Positions 42,895 to 51,139 of a stretch of 64,000 nt of DNA are shown piece by piece. The stretch is from assembly GCF_029936995.1 (NCBI RefSeq), contig NZ_JAPYRE010000004.1:248001-312000 (forward strand). The letters run 5' to 3'. The DNA is from Henriciella sp. (GTDB taxonomy: Bacteria; Pseudomonadota; Alphaproteobacteria; Caulobacterales; Hyphomonadaceae). The first letter of the stretch is position 1; each line of letters begins with the position of its first letter. The position numbers and the translations under genes are program-made. The notes under the pieces were generated by a model. That model had not been told where the DNA came from. It did not search any database and worked only from the letters and a program-made list of their open reading frames with translations.

Positions 42895-43090
42895 GCCTGA
42901 TTCCGCTGTTTCAACGCCCTTTCACACAACCGGCTTTCTGGCATCACCATGCTCTCGCCAGACGTGCGGAAACAATGGACCTGGCTGAAATAATTGCGAT
43001 ACGAACCAGTTCTGCCCATCAACCGGGCGGACTTGCAGCATGTATGGGCGCTATTTCGTCCGGACGGGCACCTCGCCAGGGTGTCAGCCA
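42895..43090. other. Gap between his terminator and minus-strand RNA
   Basis: The 706-bp stretch between hisG and argD has no protein gene. Within 42895-43090 I see no ORF with coding character, no repeat and no strong hairpin; it is the region just beyond the terminator of the minus-strand RNA described next. Confidence 0.4.
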
Positions 43091-43210
43091 AGAAAAAAGG
43101 CCCCCGGAGGAGCCTTTGAAGATTGGAGTTTCTCGTATGTGTTGAGCCCGACTGGTGGCTCAGGGTCAGGGCGTCAGGGGTGACACCAGCCGGGCTCTCG
43201 TTTATTATTG
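43091..43210 (-). ncRNA. Candidate small regulatory RNA (minus strand, about 115-120 nt)
   Basis: On the minus strand: a 14-bp stem closed by arms at 43184-43197 and 43144-43157 that is fully paired as RNA only on this strand (one G-U; the plus strand would have an A-C mismatch), enclosing a C-rich loop with CCCTGA repeated three times. A 3' hairpin (43099-43114, GGCTCC / GGGGCC, also with a U-G pair only on this strand, loop TCCG) is followed by TTTTTTCTT. A promoter lies just upstream. No coding frame is evident. C-rich loops that can pair with Shine-Dalgarno sequences are typical of alphaproteobacterial sRNAs; targets are unknown. Confidence 0.65.
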
Positions 43211-43243
43211 ATAATCAATATATGCTTTATTGATAAACGTCAA
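43207..43243 (-). promoter_or_regulatory. Promoter and operator-like palindrome of the candidate sRNA
   Basis: Minus-strand -35 TTGACG (43238-43243 on the plus-strand as CGTCAA), and GCATAT or TATATT as -10 (43217-43225). The palindrome ATTGAT-A-ATCAAT (43207-43219) overlaps the predicted start, and ATTGATAA recurs at 43229-43236, 22 bp (two turns) away. This would suit repression of the RNA by a dimeric regulator; an iron-type (Fur/Irr-like) site is possible but the match is loose. Confidence 0.5.
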
Positions 43244-43435
43244 GCACATATCGAAAAACAATTATTAAACATGATTTAGCCGTTGGCTCTGCAACCAACA
43301 GCGTGCAGGTAAGGCCATTGATGCTGCATGGCTAGCCTCGCTGTCAGCATGGCCCCCATGCATAATTGCAAATAAAACTATCTATCTGAAAGCCCATGTC
43401 GCAGAGGCGGCCACAGCGCCAATTTGCGCCCTGTG

Positions 43436-43461
43436 TTGACTTTGCCAGCCGCGCCCTACAA
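43436..43461 (+). promoter_or_regulatory. argD: Candidate argD promoter
   Basis: TTGACT (43436-43441), 14-bp spacer, CTACAA (43456-43461), matching the Caulobacter-type housekeeping consensus TTGAC-N10-14-GCTANA, 40 bp before the argD ATG. Confidence 0.55.
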
Positions 43462-43500
43462 GTCGAATAACTTCGAAACATCAAACACTGGAGCCCGTTC

Positions 43501-44691
43501 ATGTCTGATCCCCGCGCCCACATCCTGCCCGTCTACAGGCCGCCGGAAGAGGCGTTCGTGCGCGGTGAGGGCGTGCGCCTCTATACTGAAGAGGGTCAGG
43601 AATATCTCGACTTCATCGCTGGCATCGCTGTCAGCGCGCTCGGCCATTCCCATCCGAAGCTGGTCGAGGCCCTCCAGGAGCAGGCCGGCAAGCTCTGGCA
43701 CCTGTCCAACATGTTCCGCGTCGAAGCGGGCGAGGACTTCGCCGACAAGATGTGCGCACGCACCTTCGCCGACCGTGTCTTCTTCACCAATTCCGGCACA
43801 GAGGCGGTCGAGTGCGCGCTCAAAGCTGCGCGCAAGTATCACTGGGCGAATGGCAATCCCGAGCGCATTGAGTTCGTCACCTTCACGGGCGCCTTCCACG
43901 GCCGTTCGCTCGGTGCGATCAATGCCGGCGGTAACCCGAAATATCTTGAAGGCTTCGGCCCGCCGATTGAAGGTTTCCGCCAGATAGAATGGGGCGATCA
44001 TGATGCGCTCAAGGAAGCTGTCACCGACAAGACCTGTGCGGTCTTCGTCGAGCCTGTACAGGGTGAGGGCGGTGTGCGTGCGATGCCAGAAGAATGCCTC
44101 ACCGGCCTGCGCAAGCTCTGCGACGAGACCGGCACGCTGCTGATCTATGACGAGATCCAGTGCGGCATGGGCCGGACCGGCAAGCTGTTCGCGCATGAGT
44201 GGGCCGAGAATGCCCAGCCCGACATCATGTGTCTCGCCAAGGGCATTGGCGGCGGTTTCCCACTCGGCGCCTGCCTGATGACCGAAGCGGTCGGCGAACC
44301 GATGCAGCCCGGCTCCCACGGGTCGACCTATGGCGGCAACCCGCTCGCCATGGCTGTCGGCAATGCCGTCTGGGACATCATTTCCGACGAAGCGTTTCTG
44401 GAGCAAGTCCGCCGCGTTTCCGGCACGGTGCAACAGGGCCTCAAGTCACTGGCTGACAGCCATCCCGACAAGGTCGAGGGCGTGACCGGCAAAGGCCTGC
44501 TCACCGGGCTCAGGCTAAAAGCCGCGCCGAAACCCGTCCAGAATGCCTGCCGTGACAAGAACCTGCTCGTCGGCGTCGCCGGAGCCAATGTCCTGCGCCT
44601 CGCCCCGCCGCTCATCATTGAGGACGCTGACGTGCGCGAAGCCATCGGCGTGATGGACACCGCGCTGACCGAGTGGGAGATGGAGGGGTAA
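43501..44691 (+). CDS. argD: Acetylornithine aminotransferase
   Basis: A 396-residue class III PLP aminotransferase of arginine synthesis; it may also serve succinyldiaminopimelate in lysine synthesis. Visible: NSGTEAVECALKAARKY, FVEPVQGEGGV, IYDEIQCGMGRTGKLFA and the PLP-Lys in CLAKGIGGGFPLGA. Another arginine gene, argF, is at 53.8 kb. Preceded by a Caulobacter-type promoter. Followed after 42 bp by the HMCES-type gene. Confidence 0.93.
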   Translation: MSDPRAHILPVYRPPEEAFVRGEGVRLYTEEGQEYLDFIAGIAVSALGHSHPKLVEALQEQAGKLWHLSNMFRVEAGEDFADKMCARTFADRVFFTNSGTEAVECALKAARKYHWANGNPERIEFVTFTGAFHGRSLGAINAGGNPKYLEGFGPPIEGFRQIEWGDHDALKEAVTDKTCAVFVEPVQGEGGVRAMPEECLTGLRKLCDETGTLLIYDEIQCGMGRTGKLFAHEWAENAQPDIMCLAKGIGGGFPLGACLMTEAVGEPMQPGSHGSTYGGNPLAMAVGNAVWDIISDEAFLEQVRRVSGTVQQGLKSLADSHPDKVEGVTGKGLLTGLRLKAAPKPVQNACRDKNLLVGVAGANVLRLAPPLIIEDADVREAIGVMDTALTEWEMEG

Positions 44692-44733
44692 ACCTCTCTG
44701 GACTTTCTGCCGGGATCGGCCGACGCTTGAGCC

Positions 44734-45423
44734 ATGTGCGGGCGTTTCTTCAGACAGGATGTGACATGGGCGGACTATCATGCCGCCCTGTCTATCCTTC
44801 AGCCGCCTGAAGGCGTCGACCCGCCAGAGTCAGCGTACAATATCGCCCCGACGCAGCTAGCGCCGATCCTGCGCCATGTGCCGGACAGGCCGGGGCGTGC
44901 GCCGATTGGTGAAATGGCCCCGGCCATGTGGGGGCTTGTGCCGTCATGGTGGAAAAAGCCTCTCAGCGAGAAGAAGTTCTCCACTTTCAGGGCGCGCAGT
45001 GAAACGGTTGCCGAGAGCAACACCTTTCGCGGCGCTTTTCGTCATCACCGCTGCCTGGTGCCGGCAAGCGGTTTCTATGAATGGTCCGGGCCGAGGGGTA
45101 AACGCCAGCCGTTTGGCATTGGCCTGCGCAACCGGCGCTGGTTCTGTTTCGCCGGTCTCTGGGACCGGGCCATGATTGACGGGTCGGAGATCGACACGTT
45201 CACCATCCTGACAACCCGTCCGAATGACCTGATGGCAGGCCTGCATACACGTATGCCGGTTATCCTGCGACCGGAGGATTATGCCCGCTGGCTGGACGCT
45301 GATGAGCGCAAGGTCGAAGACCTGTTCGAACCGTTCGCAACTGAGGACATGCACGCATGGCCGGTCGATCCGGCTGTCGGCAATGTCCGCAATCAGGGGG
45401 CGGCATTGGCCGCTGAAGTGTAA
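44734..45423 (+). CDS. SOS response-associated peptidase (HMCES/YedK family)
   Basis: A 229-residue SRAP protein that covalently traps abasic sites in single-stranded DNA through Cys2. Cys2 is present (MCGRFFR), and the catalytic Glu in VPASGFYEWSG and His in GLHTRMPVIL are visible, as is the NIAPTQLAPIL region. It is downstream of argD in the same direction; a terminator follows. Confidence 0.93.
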   Translation: MCGRFFRQDVTWADYHAALSILQPPEGVDPPESAYNIAPTQLAPILRHVPDRPGRAPIGEMAPAMWGLVPSWWKKPLSEKKFSTFRARSETVAESNTFRGAFRHHRCLVPASGFYEWSGPRGKRQPFGIGLRNRRWFCFAGLWDRAMIDGSEIDTFTILTTRPNDLMAGLHTRMPVILRPEDYARWLDADERKVEDLFEPFATEDMHAWPVDPAVGNVRNQGAALAAEV

Positions 45424-45430
45424 GGCATAA

Positions 45431-45463
45431 AAAAGCCGGCACCTTCGGGCGCCGGCTTTCTTC
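45431..45463. terminator. Bidirectional intrinsic terminator
   Basis: AAAAGCCGGC-ACC-TTCG-GGC-GCCGGCTTTC: a nine-pair stem with one A-C mismatch and a UUCG tetraloop, A-run on the left and T-run on the right. It lies between the HMCES gene and the convergent acyl-CoA dehydrogenase gene and can serve both. Confidence 0.85.
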
Positions 45464-45485
45464 ATTCTGGTATCGGGCGAAGTGC

Positions 45486-46763
45486 TTACTTCTGCCCTCT
45501 CATGCCCATACGGCCGATCTCGTTGCGGCCGACGACCATGTGGTGAACCTCATCAGGCCCGTCTGCCAGGCGCAGCGTACGCTGGCTGGTGTACATGTCA
45601 GCGAGCGGGGTCCACTGCGAGACACCTGTCGCGCCGTGCATCTGGATCGCGTCGTCGATGATCTTGCAGACCTTCTCCGGCACCATCGCCTTGACCATGG
45701 AAATCCAGACGCGGGCTTCCTTGTTGCCGAGCACGTCCATCGCCTTGGCGGCTTTCAGCACCATCAGGCGGCAGGCCTCGATCTCGATGCGGGCACGCGA
45801 GATCTTCTCCTGGTTGCCGCCAAGCTTGACCAGCGGCTGGCCGAAGGCATCGCGGCTCATGCCACGCTCGAGCATCAGGTCGAGCGCCTTTTCGGCCGCG
45901 CCGATGGAGCGCATGCAGTGGTGGATACGGCCCGGGCCGAGACGCAGCTGTGAGATTTCAAAGCCACGGCCAACGCCGAGCAGGATGTTCTCTTCCGGCA
46001 CTTTCACGTCCGTGAAGCGGATATGCATGTGGCCGTGCGGGGCATCGTCCTTGCCGAAGACATGCATGGGGCCGAGCACTTCAACACCAGGCGTGTCCAT
46101 CGGCACGAGGATCTGGCTCTGCTGCTCATGGCTCTGGCCGTCCGGATCGGTCTGGACCATCACGATCATGATCTTGCAGCGCGGGTCGCCAGCACCAGAG
46201 GCGTAATACTTCTCGCCATTGATGACCCATTCACCGTTCTTCAGCACTGCTTGCGTACGCACGTTGCGCGCGTCCGAACAGGCCGTGTGCGGCTCGGTCA
46301 TCGCGAAGGCGGAGCGGATTTCGCCAGCCAGCAGGGGCTTCAGCCACTGGTCCTTCTGCGCCTGCGTGCCGACACGCTCCAGCACTTCCATATTGCCGGT
46401 GTCCGGTGCTGCACAGTTCATGCTTTCCGATGCGAGCGAGTTCTTACCCAGCTCAGCGGCGATATAGGCATAGTCGAGATTGGGCAGGCCCTCGCCGGTC
46501 TCGGCGTTGGGCAGGAAGAAGTTCCACAGGCCCTGGTCCTTGGCCTTCTGCTTGACCTTGTCGAGTTCCTCGAGCTGGCCGGGGGCGTATGAGAAGCGAT
46601 CTGCGCGGTTGGCGCCGAGTTCGTGAAATTTCACGCTCATCGGATCGACTTCTTCCTTGATGAACTTCTTGACGTGCTCATACAGCGGGACGGATTTTTC
46701 CGACATCCGCAGGTCATGCAGGTCATCGCGGACGTTGAGTTTGTCGAGGCTTCCGGTATCCAT
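45486..46763 (-). CDS. Acyl-CoA dehydrogenase
   Basis: A 425-residue flavoenzyme that introduces a trans-2 double bond in acyl-CoA. Motifs: FAMTEPHTACSDARN (FAD/substrate), VINGEKYYASGAGDPR, DAIQMHGATGVSQWTPLADM, and an ADGPDEVHHMVVGRNEIGR C-terminus. It resembles the ACAD10/11-like or FadE2-like subgroup with long N-terminus. An excellent GGGAGGAG site precedes the ATG. Divergent from a MarR regulator gene with a palindrome between, so probably controlled by it. Confidence 0.93.
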   Translation of the reverse strand: MDTGSLDKLNVRDDLHDLRMSEKSVPLYEHVKKFIKEEVDPMSVKFHELGANRADRFSYAPGQLEELDKVKQKAKDQGLWNFFLPNAETGEGLPNLDYAYIAAELGKNSLASESMNCAAPDTGNMEVLERVGTQAQKDQWLKPLLAGEIRSAFAMTEPHTACSDARNVRTQAVLKNGEWVINGEKYYASGAGDPRCKIMIVMVQTDPDGQSHEQQSQILVPMDTPGVEVLGPMHVFGKDDAPHGHMHIRFTDVKVPEENILLGVGRGFEISQLRLGPGRIHHCMRSIGAAEKALDLMLERGMSRDAFGQPLVKLGGNQEKISRARIEIEACRLMVLKAAKAMDVLGNKEARVWISMVKAMVPEKVCKIIDDAIQMHGATGVSQWTPLADMYTSQRTLRLADGPDEVHHMVVGRNEIGRMGMRGQK

Positions 46764-46851
46764 GGTTTTCTTCTCCTCCCAGAGAAACTAGCGTTACGGA
46801 TTGAGTCTGATGCAGGCTGGGTTTGCCAGATAGCCTGCAAATGTATATTAT

Positions 46852-46863
46852 TTCACCTGTGAA
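46852..46863. promoter_or_regulatory. Palindrome in the divergent acyl-CoA dehydrogenase/MarR gap
   Basis: TTCAC-CT-GTGAA, a 12-bp perfect palindrome in an AT-rich context (ATATTATTTCACCTGTGAA followed by GTATATC), about 40 bp upstream of the MarR start and 90 bp from the dehydrogenase start. Good candidate operator for the MarR protein. Confidence 0.5.
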
Positions 46864-46901
46864 GTATATCGGGTGTAAGCTGGAGGTGCAAGGGCAGGGC
46901 G

Positions 46902-47357
46902 ATGGAAACTAGAACGAAAAATCCGCGGCTTTATTCACGCCTCCAGATCGCCGCCCAGCAGATGCGCAAGGTTACGGATCGCCAGCTGGTCGAGGCCGCC
47001 GGTATCACCGCCCCACAGCTTGGCGTTCTGACCCGCGTCGGCGCAGCGGAGGAACTCAACCAGACCAGCCTTGCGCGCGACCTGCGGCTCAATGATTCCG
47101 CGATCACCGCCATGGTCAAACGCCTGATCGGGCTCGGTATGCTGGAAAAGACGCGCAGCCGCAGTGACAGCCGCGCCTGGGTGCTGAAGCTGACGGGGAA
47201 TGGGGAGGCAGCGATCGACTGCGCAAGCAACGCGATGCTTTCGATCAATCAGCGCATCGACGCGGAATTTGGCCCCGGAAAGCTCGACGACTTCGTCGCC
47301 AAGCTCAACCGCATCATAGATCTGTGTGATGAGGAACAGGCCGCGGCTGAAGGATAG
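46902..47357 (+). CDS. MarR family transcriptional regulator
   Basis: A 151-residue winged-helix regulator. Features: ITAPQLGVLTRVGAAEELNQ (helix 2-3), SLARDLRLNDSAITAMVKRL (recognition helix), and the wing DSRAWVLKLTGNGEAA. MarR proteins bind palindromes as dimers and often respond to aromatic or fatty acids. It is divergent from the acyl-CoA dehydrogenase and likely represses it and itself, releasing on an acyl ligand; that is inference. Confidence 0.9.
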   Translation: METRTKNPRLYSRLQIAAQQMRKVTDRQLVEAAGITAPQLGVLTRVGAAEELNQTSLARDLRLNDSAITAMVKRLIGLGMLEKTRSRSDSRAWVLKLTGNGEAAIDCASNAMLSINQRIDAEFGPGKLDDFVAKLNRIIDLCDEEQAAAEG

Positions 47358-47376
47358 CAGTACCGTCCACGGCACG

Positions 47377-47406
47377 CCTCACCCTCGACCGCGAAGCGGT
47401 CTGAGG
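47377..47406. other. Hairpin downstream of marR
   Basis: CCTCA (47377-47381) and TGAGG (47402-47406) enclose an inner stem ACCGC-GAA-GCGGT; no U-run. A possible 3'-end structure for the MarR transcript, in the gap before the convergent GST gene. Confidence 0.3.
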
Positions 47407-47486
47407 GCCTATCTACTTAGATGTAAACCTGGCGCGTGTGGGGCTTTGGGCTTTGACACCTGCAATGAGCACGCGCCGGCTTTCTC

Positions 47487-48098
47487 CTAAGCCTTCGCAC
47501 TCTCGCGTTTGGCCATCCGGTCAAACCAGGCAGCAACGTTCTTCAGGTCGCGATTGAGTGGCTGGCCAACCTGTTCGCCGAAGGCGAGGAAGCAGAACAG
47601 CAGGATGTCAGCGAGCGAGAAGTGATCGCCGGCCAGATAGTCCCGCTCGGCAAGCTGCTTGTCGAGGAAAGCGAGATTGTCCTGCGCGATGGCTTTCAGC
47701 CCTTCGGCGGCTTCCGGCAGGCAGCGCATCCGGTCCTTGAACATGGGCAGGCCCTCAGCGGCGCGGAAGCCCGATGTCAGCGGCTCGACGATCTGCAGGT
47801 CGGCCCAGCGGGTCCAGCGCCGCGTCTGGGCGCGTTCTTCCGGGGTCGCGCCGATCAGGCTGTCGCCAGCTTGCGTCTCGTCGAGATATTCGCAGATCGC
47901 CGTGATCTCGGTGATCAGCATACCGTCATCCAGCAGGAGGGCAGGCAGCTGTCCGGCCGGGTTGATCGCAAGATAGCCGTCCTGGCGGTTGTCGCCCTTC
48001 ATGATGTCGACATCCTCGAGCGGAATGGTCAGCCCGCGTTCGGCCATGAACATGCGCACGACCTGCGGGTTTGGCCCGACGGAATTGTATAGTTTCAT
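47487..48098 (-). CDS. Glutathione S-transferase family protein
   Basis: About 203 residues with thioredoxin-like N-terminal domain (MKLYNSVGPNPQVVRMF, INPAGQLPALLLDDG, ITEITAICEYLDE, the last holding the Glu-Ser/Thr glutathione-binding motif) and helical C-terminal domain with DHFSLADILLFCFLAF. ATG 48098 with GGGAGGATC just upstream was chosen; the frame is open to 48155. It may conjugate or reduce with glutathione; substrate unknown. Confidence 0.9.
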   Translation of the reverse strand: MKLYNSVGPNPQVVRMFMAERGLTIPLEDVDIMKGDNRQDGYLAINPAGQLPALLLDDGMLITEITAICEYLDETQAGDSLIGATPEERAQTRRWTRWADLQIVEPLTSGFRAAEGLPMFKDRMRCLPEAAEGLKAIAQDNLAFLDKQLAERDYLAGDHFSLADILLFCFLAFGEQVGQPLNRDLKNVAAWFDRMAKRESAKA

Positions 48099-48162
48099 GT
48101 GATCCTCCCATTTTGCCGGGAGATTATTGGTGCGGCCGGGGGCTGCAAGATGCAACGTAGCG

Positions 48163-49074
48163 TCAACTGGCGGATTGAGCGGTGTCTTTTCTGTCGCGTC
48201 CGATGACGCCGTTCGTTTCTGCGCCGATGCAGACGGCGAAAGCCGACAGCCACAACCACATCAGCAGGGCGACCGCGGCACCAAGCGAACCGAAAGTCTC
48301 GTTATAGTCGGCGAAGTTGCCGAGATAGAAGGAAAAGCCAACCGAGGCGGCAAGCCAGATCGTGCCTGCGACAATCGTTCCGGGCAGGACCGGGCGTGTG
48401 CGCAGGTCGGCATGACGGACGCCATGCGGGCGTGCAATGCGGTAGAACGCATAGATGCCGCCGAGGAACAGGCTCAGCACCGCAATCCAGCGTACAATCC
48501 TGAGACCGGCTTCTATGAATGAGCCCAGCTGTAGCGCGTCGATAATTGGCGGCACAGCCCCAATCGCGGCCAGCGAGAGGAGGGCGAAGACGATCCCGCC
48601 GCCGGTAAAACCGAGCGCGAGCAGGTTCTGGGTGACGAAGCCGCGCTTCTTGTGGCGGTCATAGGTTACAGCCACCGCGCTGAGCAGGGCATTCACCGCC
48701 CGCGACGAAGACCAGAGCGCAAGTCCCAGGGAAAGCACCGCACCCCATGAAAGCCCGGTTGTCTGGCTGTCGGCAATCCGGATCATCTGGTTCGAGATCA
48801 GCGTGAAGGCCGATTCCGGAACGACTGCACTCAACAGGTCGAGATAGGAGCGTAGTTCGGTCTCAGTGGTGAACAGCCCCCACAGCATGAGAGCGCAGGC
48901 AATGGCGGGAAAGATGGAGAGAAAGGCATAAAAGGCCACTCCGCCCGCGACCAGCGCGACATTGTTCTCGCCCAGCTTGCCCCCGATGCCGGAAACGACG
49001 CGGGTTGTTGGCACGCCGACCTTCTGCCAGGGCGGTGAGCGGCGTATGACATTCAGCGGTCCGAACCATTGCAT
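48163..49074 (-). CDS. YihY/BrkB family inner-membrane protein
   Basis: A 303-residue protein with six membrane helices. The family core is VALVAGGVAFYAFLSIFPAI, and GLSWGAVLSLGLALWSSSRA with AVNALLSAVAVTYD. Bacterial members are poorly characterised; they were once called ribonuclease BN by mistake. The C-terminal tail is short. Its upstream region is divergent from the LapA gene. Confidence 0.88.
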   Translation of the reverse strand: MQWFGPLNVIRRSPPWQKVGVPTTRVVSGIGGKLGENNVALVAGGVAFYAFLSIFPAIACALMLWGLFTTETELRSYLDLLSAVVPESAFTLISNQMIRIADSQTTGLSWGAVLSLGLALWSSSRAVNALLSAVAVTYDRHKKRGFVTQNLLALGFTGGGIVFALLSLAAIGAVPPIIDALQLGSFIEAGLRIVRWIAVLSLFLGGIYAFYRIARPHGVRHADLRTRPVLPGTIVAGTIWLAASVGFSFYLGNFADYNETFGSLGAAVALLMWLWLSAFAVCIGAETNGVIGRDRKDTAQSAS

Positions 49075-49179
49075 ATAGTTTACAACGGACCAGCCGTGTG
49101 CCTGTTCCGAAGCCAGGGCTTGACCCGCGCGGCCAGAGGATCAGCATTACTGGTACATCCAGCTTCAGGAGATTTTTGA

Positions 49180-49380
49180 ATGAAAAACGCCAAGACATGG
49201 CTCGCCTTAATCCTGCTCGCCCTTGTCATCATCTTCGCGTTGCAGAACCTGGCAACGATTCAGGTCAATTTCCTGGGCTTCGGATTTGAGACACGCCGCG
49301 TCTTCCTGATGTTGCTCTGTGTCGTGATCGGGTTCGTTCTCGGCAAGGCGATCAATCTGAAACAGCTCACCCGGCGCTGA
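49180..49380 (+). CDS. LapA/DUF1049 family small membrane protein
   Basis: A 66-residue protein with two helices (WLALILLALVIIFALQNLAT and RRVFLMLLCVVIGFVLGKAI) and the QNxxxxxVxFLG pattern of LapA-type proteins (DUF1049), which assist lipopolysaccharide assembly in some bacteria. The ribosome site AGGAGA is 10 bp upstream. It precedes the S41 peptidase gene by 25 bp and may be co-transcribed. Confidence 0.82.
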   Translation: MKNAKTWLALILLALVIIFALQNLATIQVNFLGFGFETRRVFLMLLCVVIGFVLGKAINLKQLTRR

Positions 49381-49405
49381 CGGTTCGGCACACGAGAGAC
49401 AGCTC

Positions 49406-50686
49406 ATGTTGAGAGGGATGCTGCCGCGCGCCCTGCCTGTACTGGCGAGCGCGATTTTCTGGACTACTGTCATACCGCTGGCGTACCACCACGAGACCAT
49501 GCCGGACGTGGCCCATGCGCAGGAACGTCCAGAGGATGAAAGCCTTCCGGTCCGGCAGGATATCGACGCACTTTGCGACCTCGTGCGCGAGGAGTATGTC
49601 TATTTCGAGCCTCGGCGCGAAGGCTGGGCGGAAGCCTGCCAAATGGCACGGGCAGAGGCTGAGACCGCAGCCGCCGCGAGCCCGGCCGGCCACCTCGCAA
49701 TCCTGGAGCGGCTGCTCGACCAGCTCTGGGACAATCATGTCTCGCTGAATGCCAACTCTGCTACCTCGCCGAGGCTTGTGCCTTCGGGCAGCGACTACTG
49801 GCTCGACTACAGGAGCGGCATAGCCGTGGTGACAGCTGTCCGGGCGGGCTCGCCAGCAGCTGGGGCCGGGCTGGAAGTCGGTGATATCGTGCTGGAGATG
49901 AATGGCGTGCCGGTCATTGCCAGCGCCATCGAGCGCATCCGGGCTGGGCGGAACCGGGTCAGCGAGGCGCGGCTCGAATGGGCGCTGAATGCGCAGGCCG
50001 CAGGGGTTCGCGGGGACAGCAGGACGATTCAAATTGAACGCAATAACAAGGCCCTGGAGCTTGATCTGCAAGCGTCTGGAGAGAGGGGGACGCGCGATGG
50101 TCTCGTGTCATCTCGCCGTCTGCACGGGAATATCGGCTATATCCGGTTCGAGGACTCGCTAGGAAATCCGGAGACAGTCGAGGCCTTCGAGGCCGCGCTG
50201 GATGAACTTCGCGGCGTTGAAGCCTGGGTGGTCGACCTGCGCAACACACCCGGCGGCGGCAATACCGATGTGGCAGAACCGGTGCTCGGGCGGTTCATTT
50301 CAGGGGTGAAGACTTACCAGCTCTCAGGCCCGCGCTGGGAGGGTGAGAGCAAGCGGCGGGCAGCATCACGCGGGCCTTGGCGTGTGAAGGGCCGCGTCGC
50401 GGTGCTGGCTGGGCGCTGGACGGGCAGCATGGGCGAAGGAATGGCTATAGGCTTTGACGGGCTGAACCGGGCGCGCGTCTTTGGTACGCCCATGGCCCGG
50501 CTCGCGGGCGGCGTGGAGAGTTTCGAGCTGCCGGGCAGCGGGCTCAGCGTGCGTCTGCCGGCCTATGACCTGCGCCATGTCGACGGTACGCCGCGCCATT
50601 ACTGGGTGCCGCCTTACAGGGTTGTCGCGGACAATGGCAACGGGCCGGACCTGGCGCTTGAAGCGGCGCTGAACTGGCTGGACTAG
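49406..50686 (+). CDS. Exported S41 family (C-terminal-processing-like) peptidase
   Basis: A 426-residue protein with N-terminal hydrophobic signal (LPVLASAIFWTTVIPLAY) ending in VAHAQ, a PDZ-like region (GIAVVTAVRAGSPAAGAGLEVGDIVLEMNG) and the S41 core: WVVDLRNTPGGG and the nucleophile Ser in GRWTGSMGEGMAIGFDG. The classical catalytic Lys of CtpA-type proteases is not where expected (FGTPMARLAGG), so it belongs to the S41 subgroup that does not use the Ser-Lys pair. Probably periplasmic. Confidence 0.85.
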   Translation: MLRGMLPRALPVLASAIFWTTVIPLAYHHETMPDVAHAQERPEDESLPVRQDIDALCDLVREEYVYFEPRREGWAEACQMARAEAETAAAASPAGHLAILERLLDQLWDNHVSLNANSATSPRLVPSGSDYWLDYRSGIAVVTAVRAGSPAAGAGLEVGDIVLEMNGVPVIASAIERIRAGRNRVSEARLEWALNAQAAGVRGDSRTIQIERNNKALELDLQASGERGTRDGLVSSRRLHGNIGYIRFEDSLGNPETVEAFEAALDELRGVEAWVVDLRNTPGGGNTDVAEPVLGRFISGVKTYQLSGPRWEGESKRRAASRGPWRVKGRVAVLAGRWTGSMGEGMAIGFDGLNRARVFGTPMARLAGGVESFELPGSGLSVRLPAYDLRHVDGTPRHYWVPPYRVVADNGNGPDLALEAALNWLD

Positions 50687-50698
50687 GGCGCGGCGCAT

Positions 50699-51139
50699 CT
50701 ACCACGTTGTGGGATCGGCCTCGAAGAAGTCCGACATGGTCTTCCCGTTCTGGTCGCGAAATGTGGGATAGCGGTATTGTACCGCGTTTGCAGCGTCGAT
50801 CACGGGAACCGCAACTGTTGCGAAGAACAGGATTGCGATCGCTGTGGCGGGCGACGTCACCCCGAAAGACGCGATCAGAAACATGAAGACCAGCCCGGCC
50901 AGCAGGACCAGGCAGCCCAGAAGCACCAGTCGATCCTGGAAACTGGCCCGTAACAGGGGGCTGAGACTGCCGCATATGGAATAAGGCAGAATGACGATGA
51001 ACCAGAATGCTGTCCCGTATGCGAGACCGAAAAAGGGGTAGGCGAGCAACGCTGGTATGACGTTCAGCCCCACAACCCAGGCGAGTGTCGGCCAGGTCAG
51101 GCGAAACAGGCGTGTCTTGCCTGGTGTTGCATCACTCAT
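50699..51139 (-). CDS. Hypothetical membrane protein
   Basis: A 146-residue protein with four membrane helices (VIPALLAYPFFGLAYGTAFW, then LVLLGCLVLLAGLVFMFLI and AIAILFFATVAVPVIDA) and a short C-terminal soluble part. Its ATG touches the stop codon of the mechanosensitive channel gene, so it is the last gene of the zntB-mscS unit. No family recognised. Confidence 0.65.
   Translation of the reverse strand: MSDATPGKTRLFRLTWPTLAWVVGLNVIPALLAYPFFGLAYGTAFWFIVILPYSICGSLSPLLRASFQDRLVLLGCLVLLAGLVFMFLIASFGVTSPATAIAILFFATVAVPVIDAANAVQYRYPTFRDQNGKTMSDFFEADPTTW

Noticed and set aside
42817-42900. A 27-codon ORF over the hisG terminator, ending in TGA at 42898-42900
   Set aside because: It spans two strong hairpins and has no ribosome site; its codons are determined by the stems. 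Not a leader, since it has no His run and follows hisG rather than precedes a biosynthetic gene.
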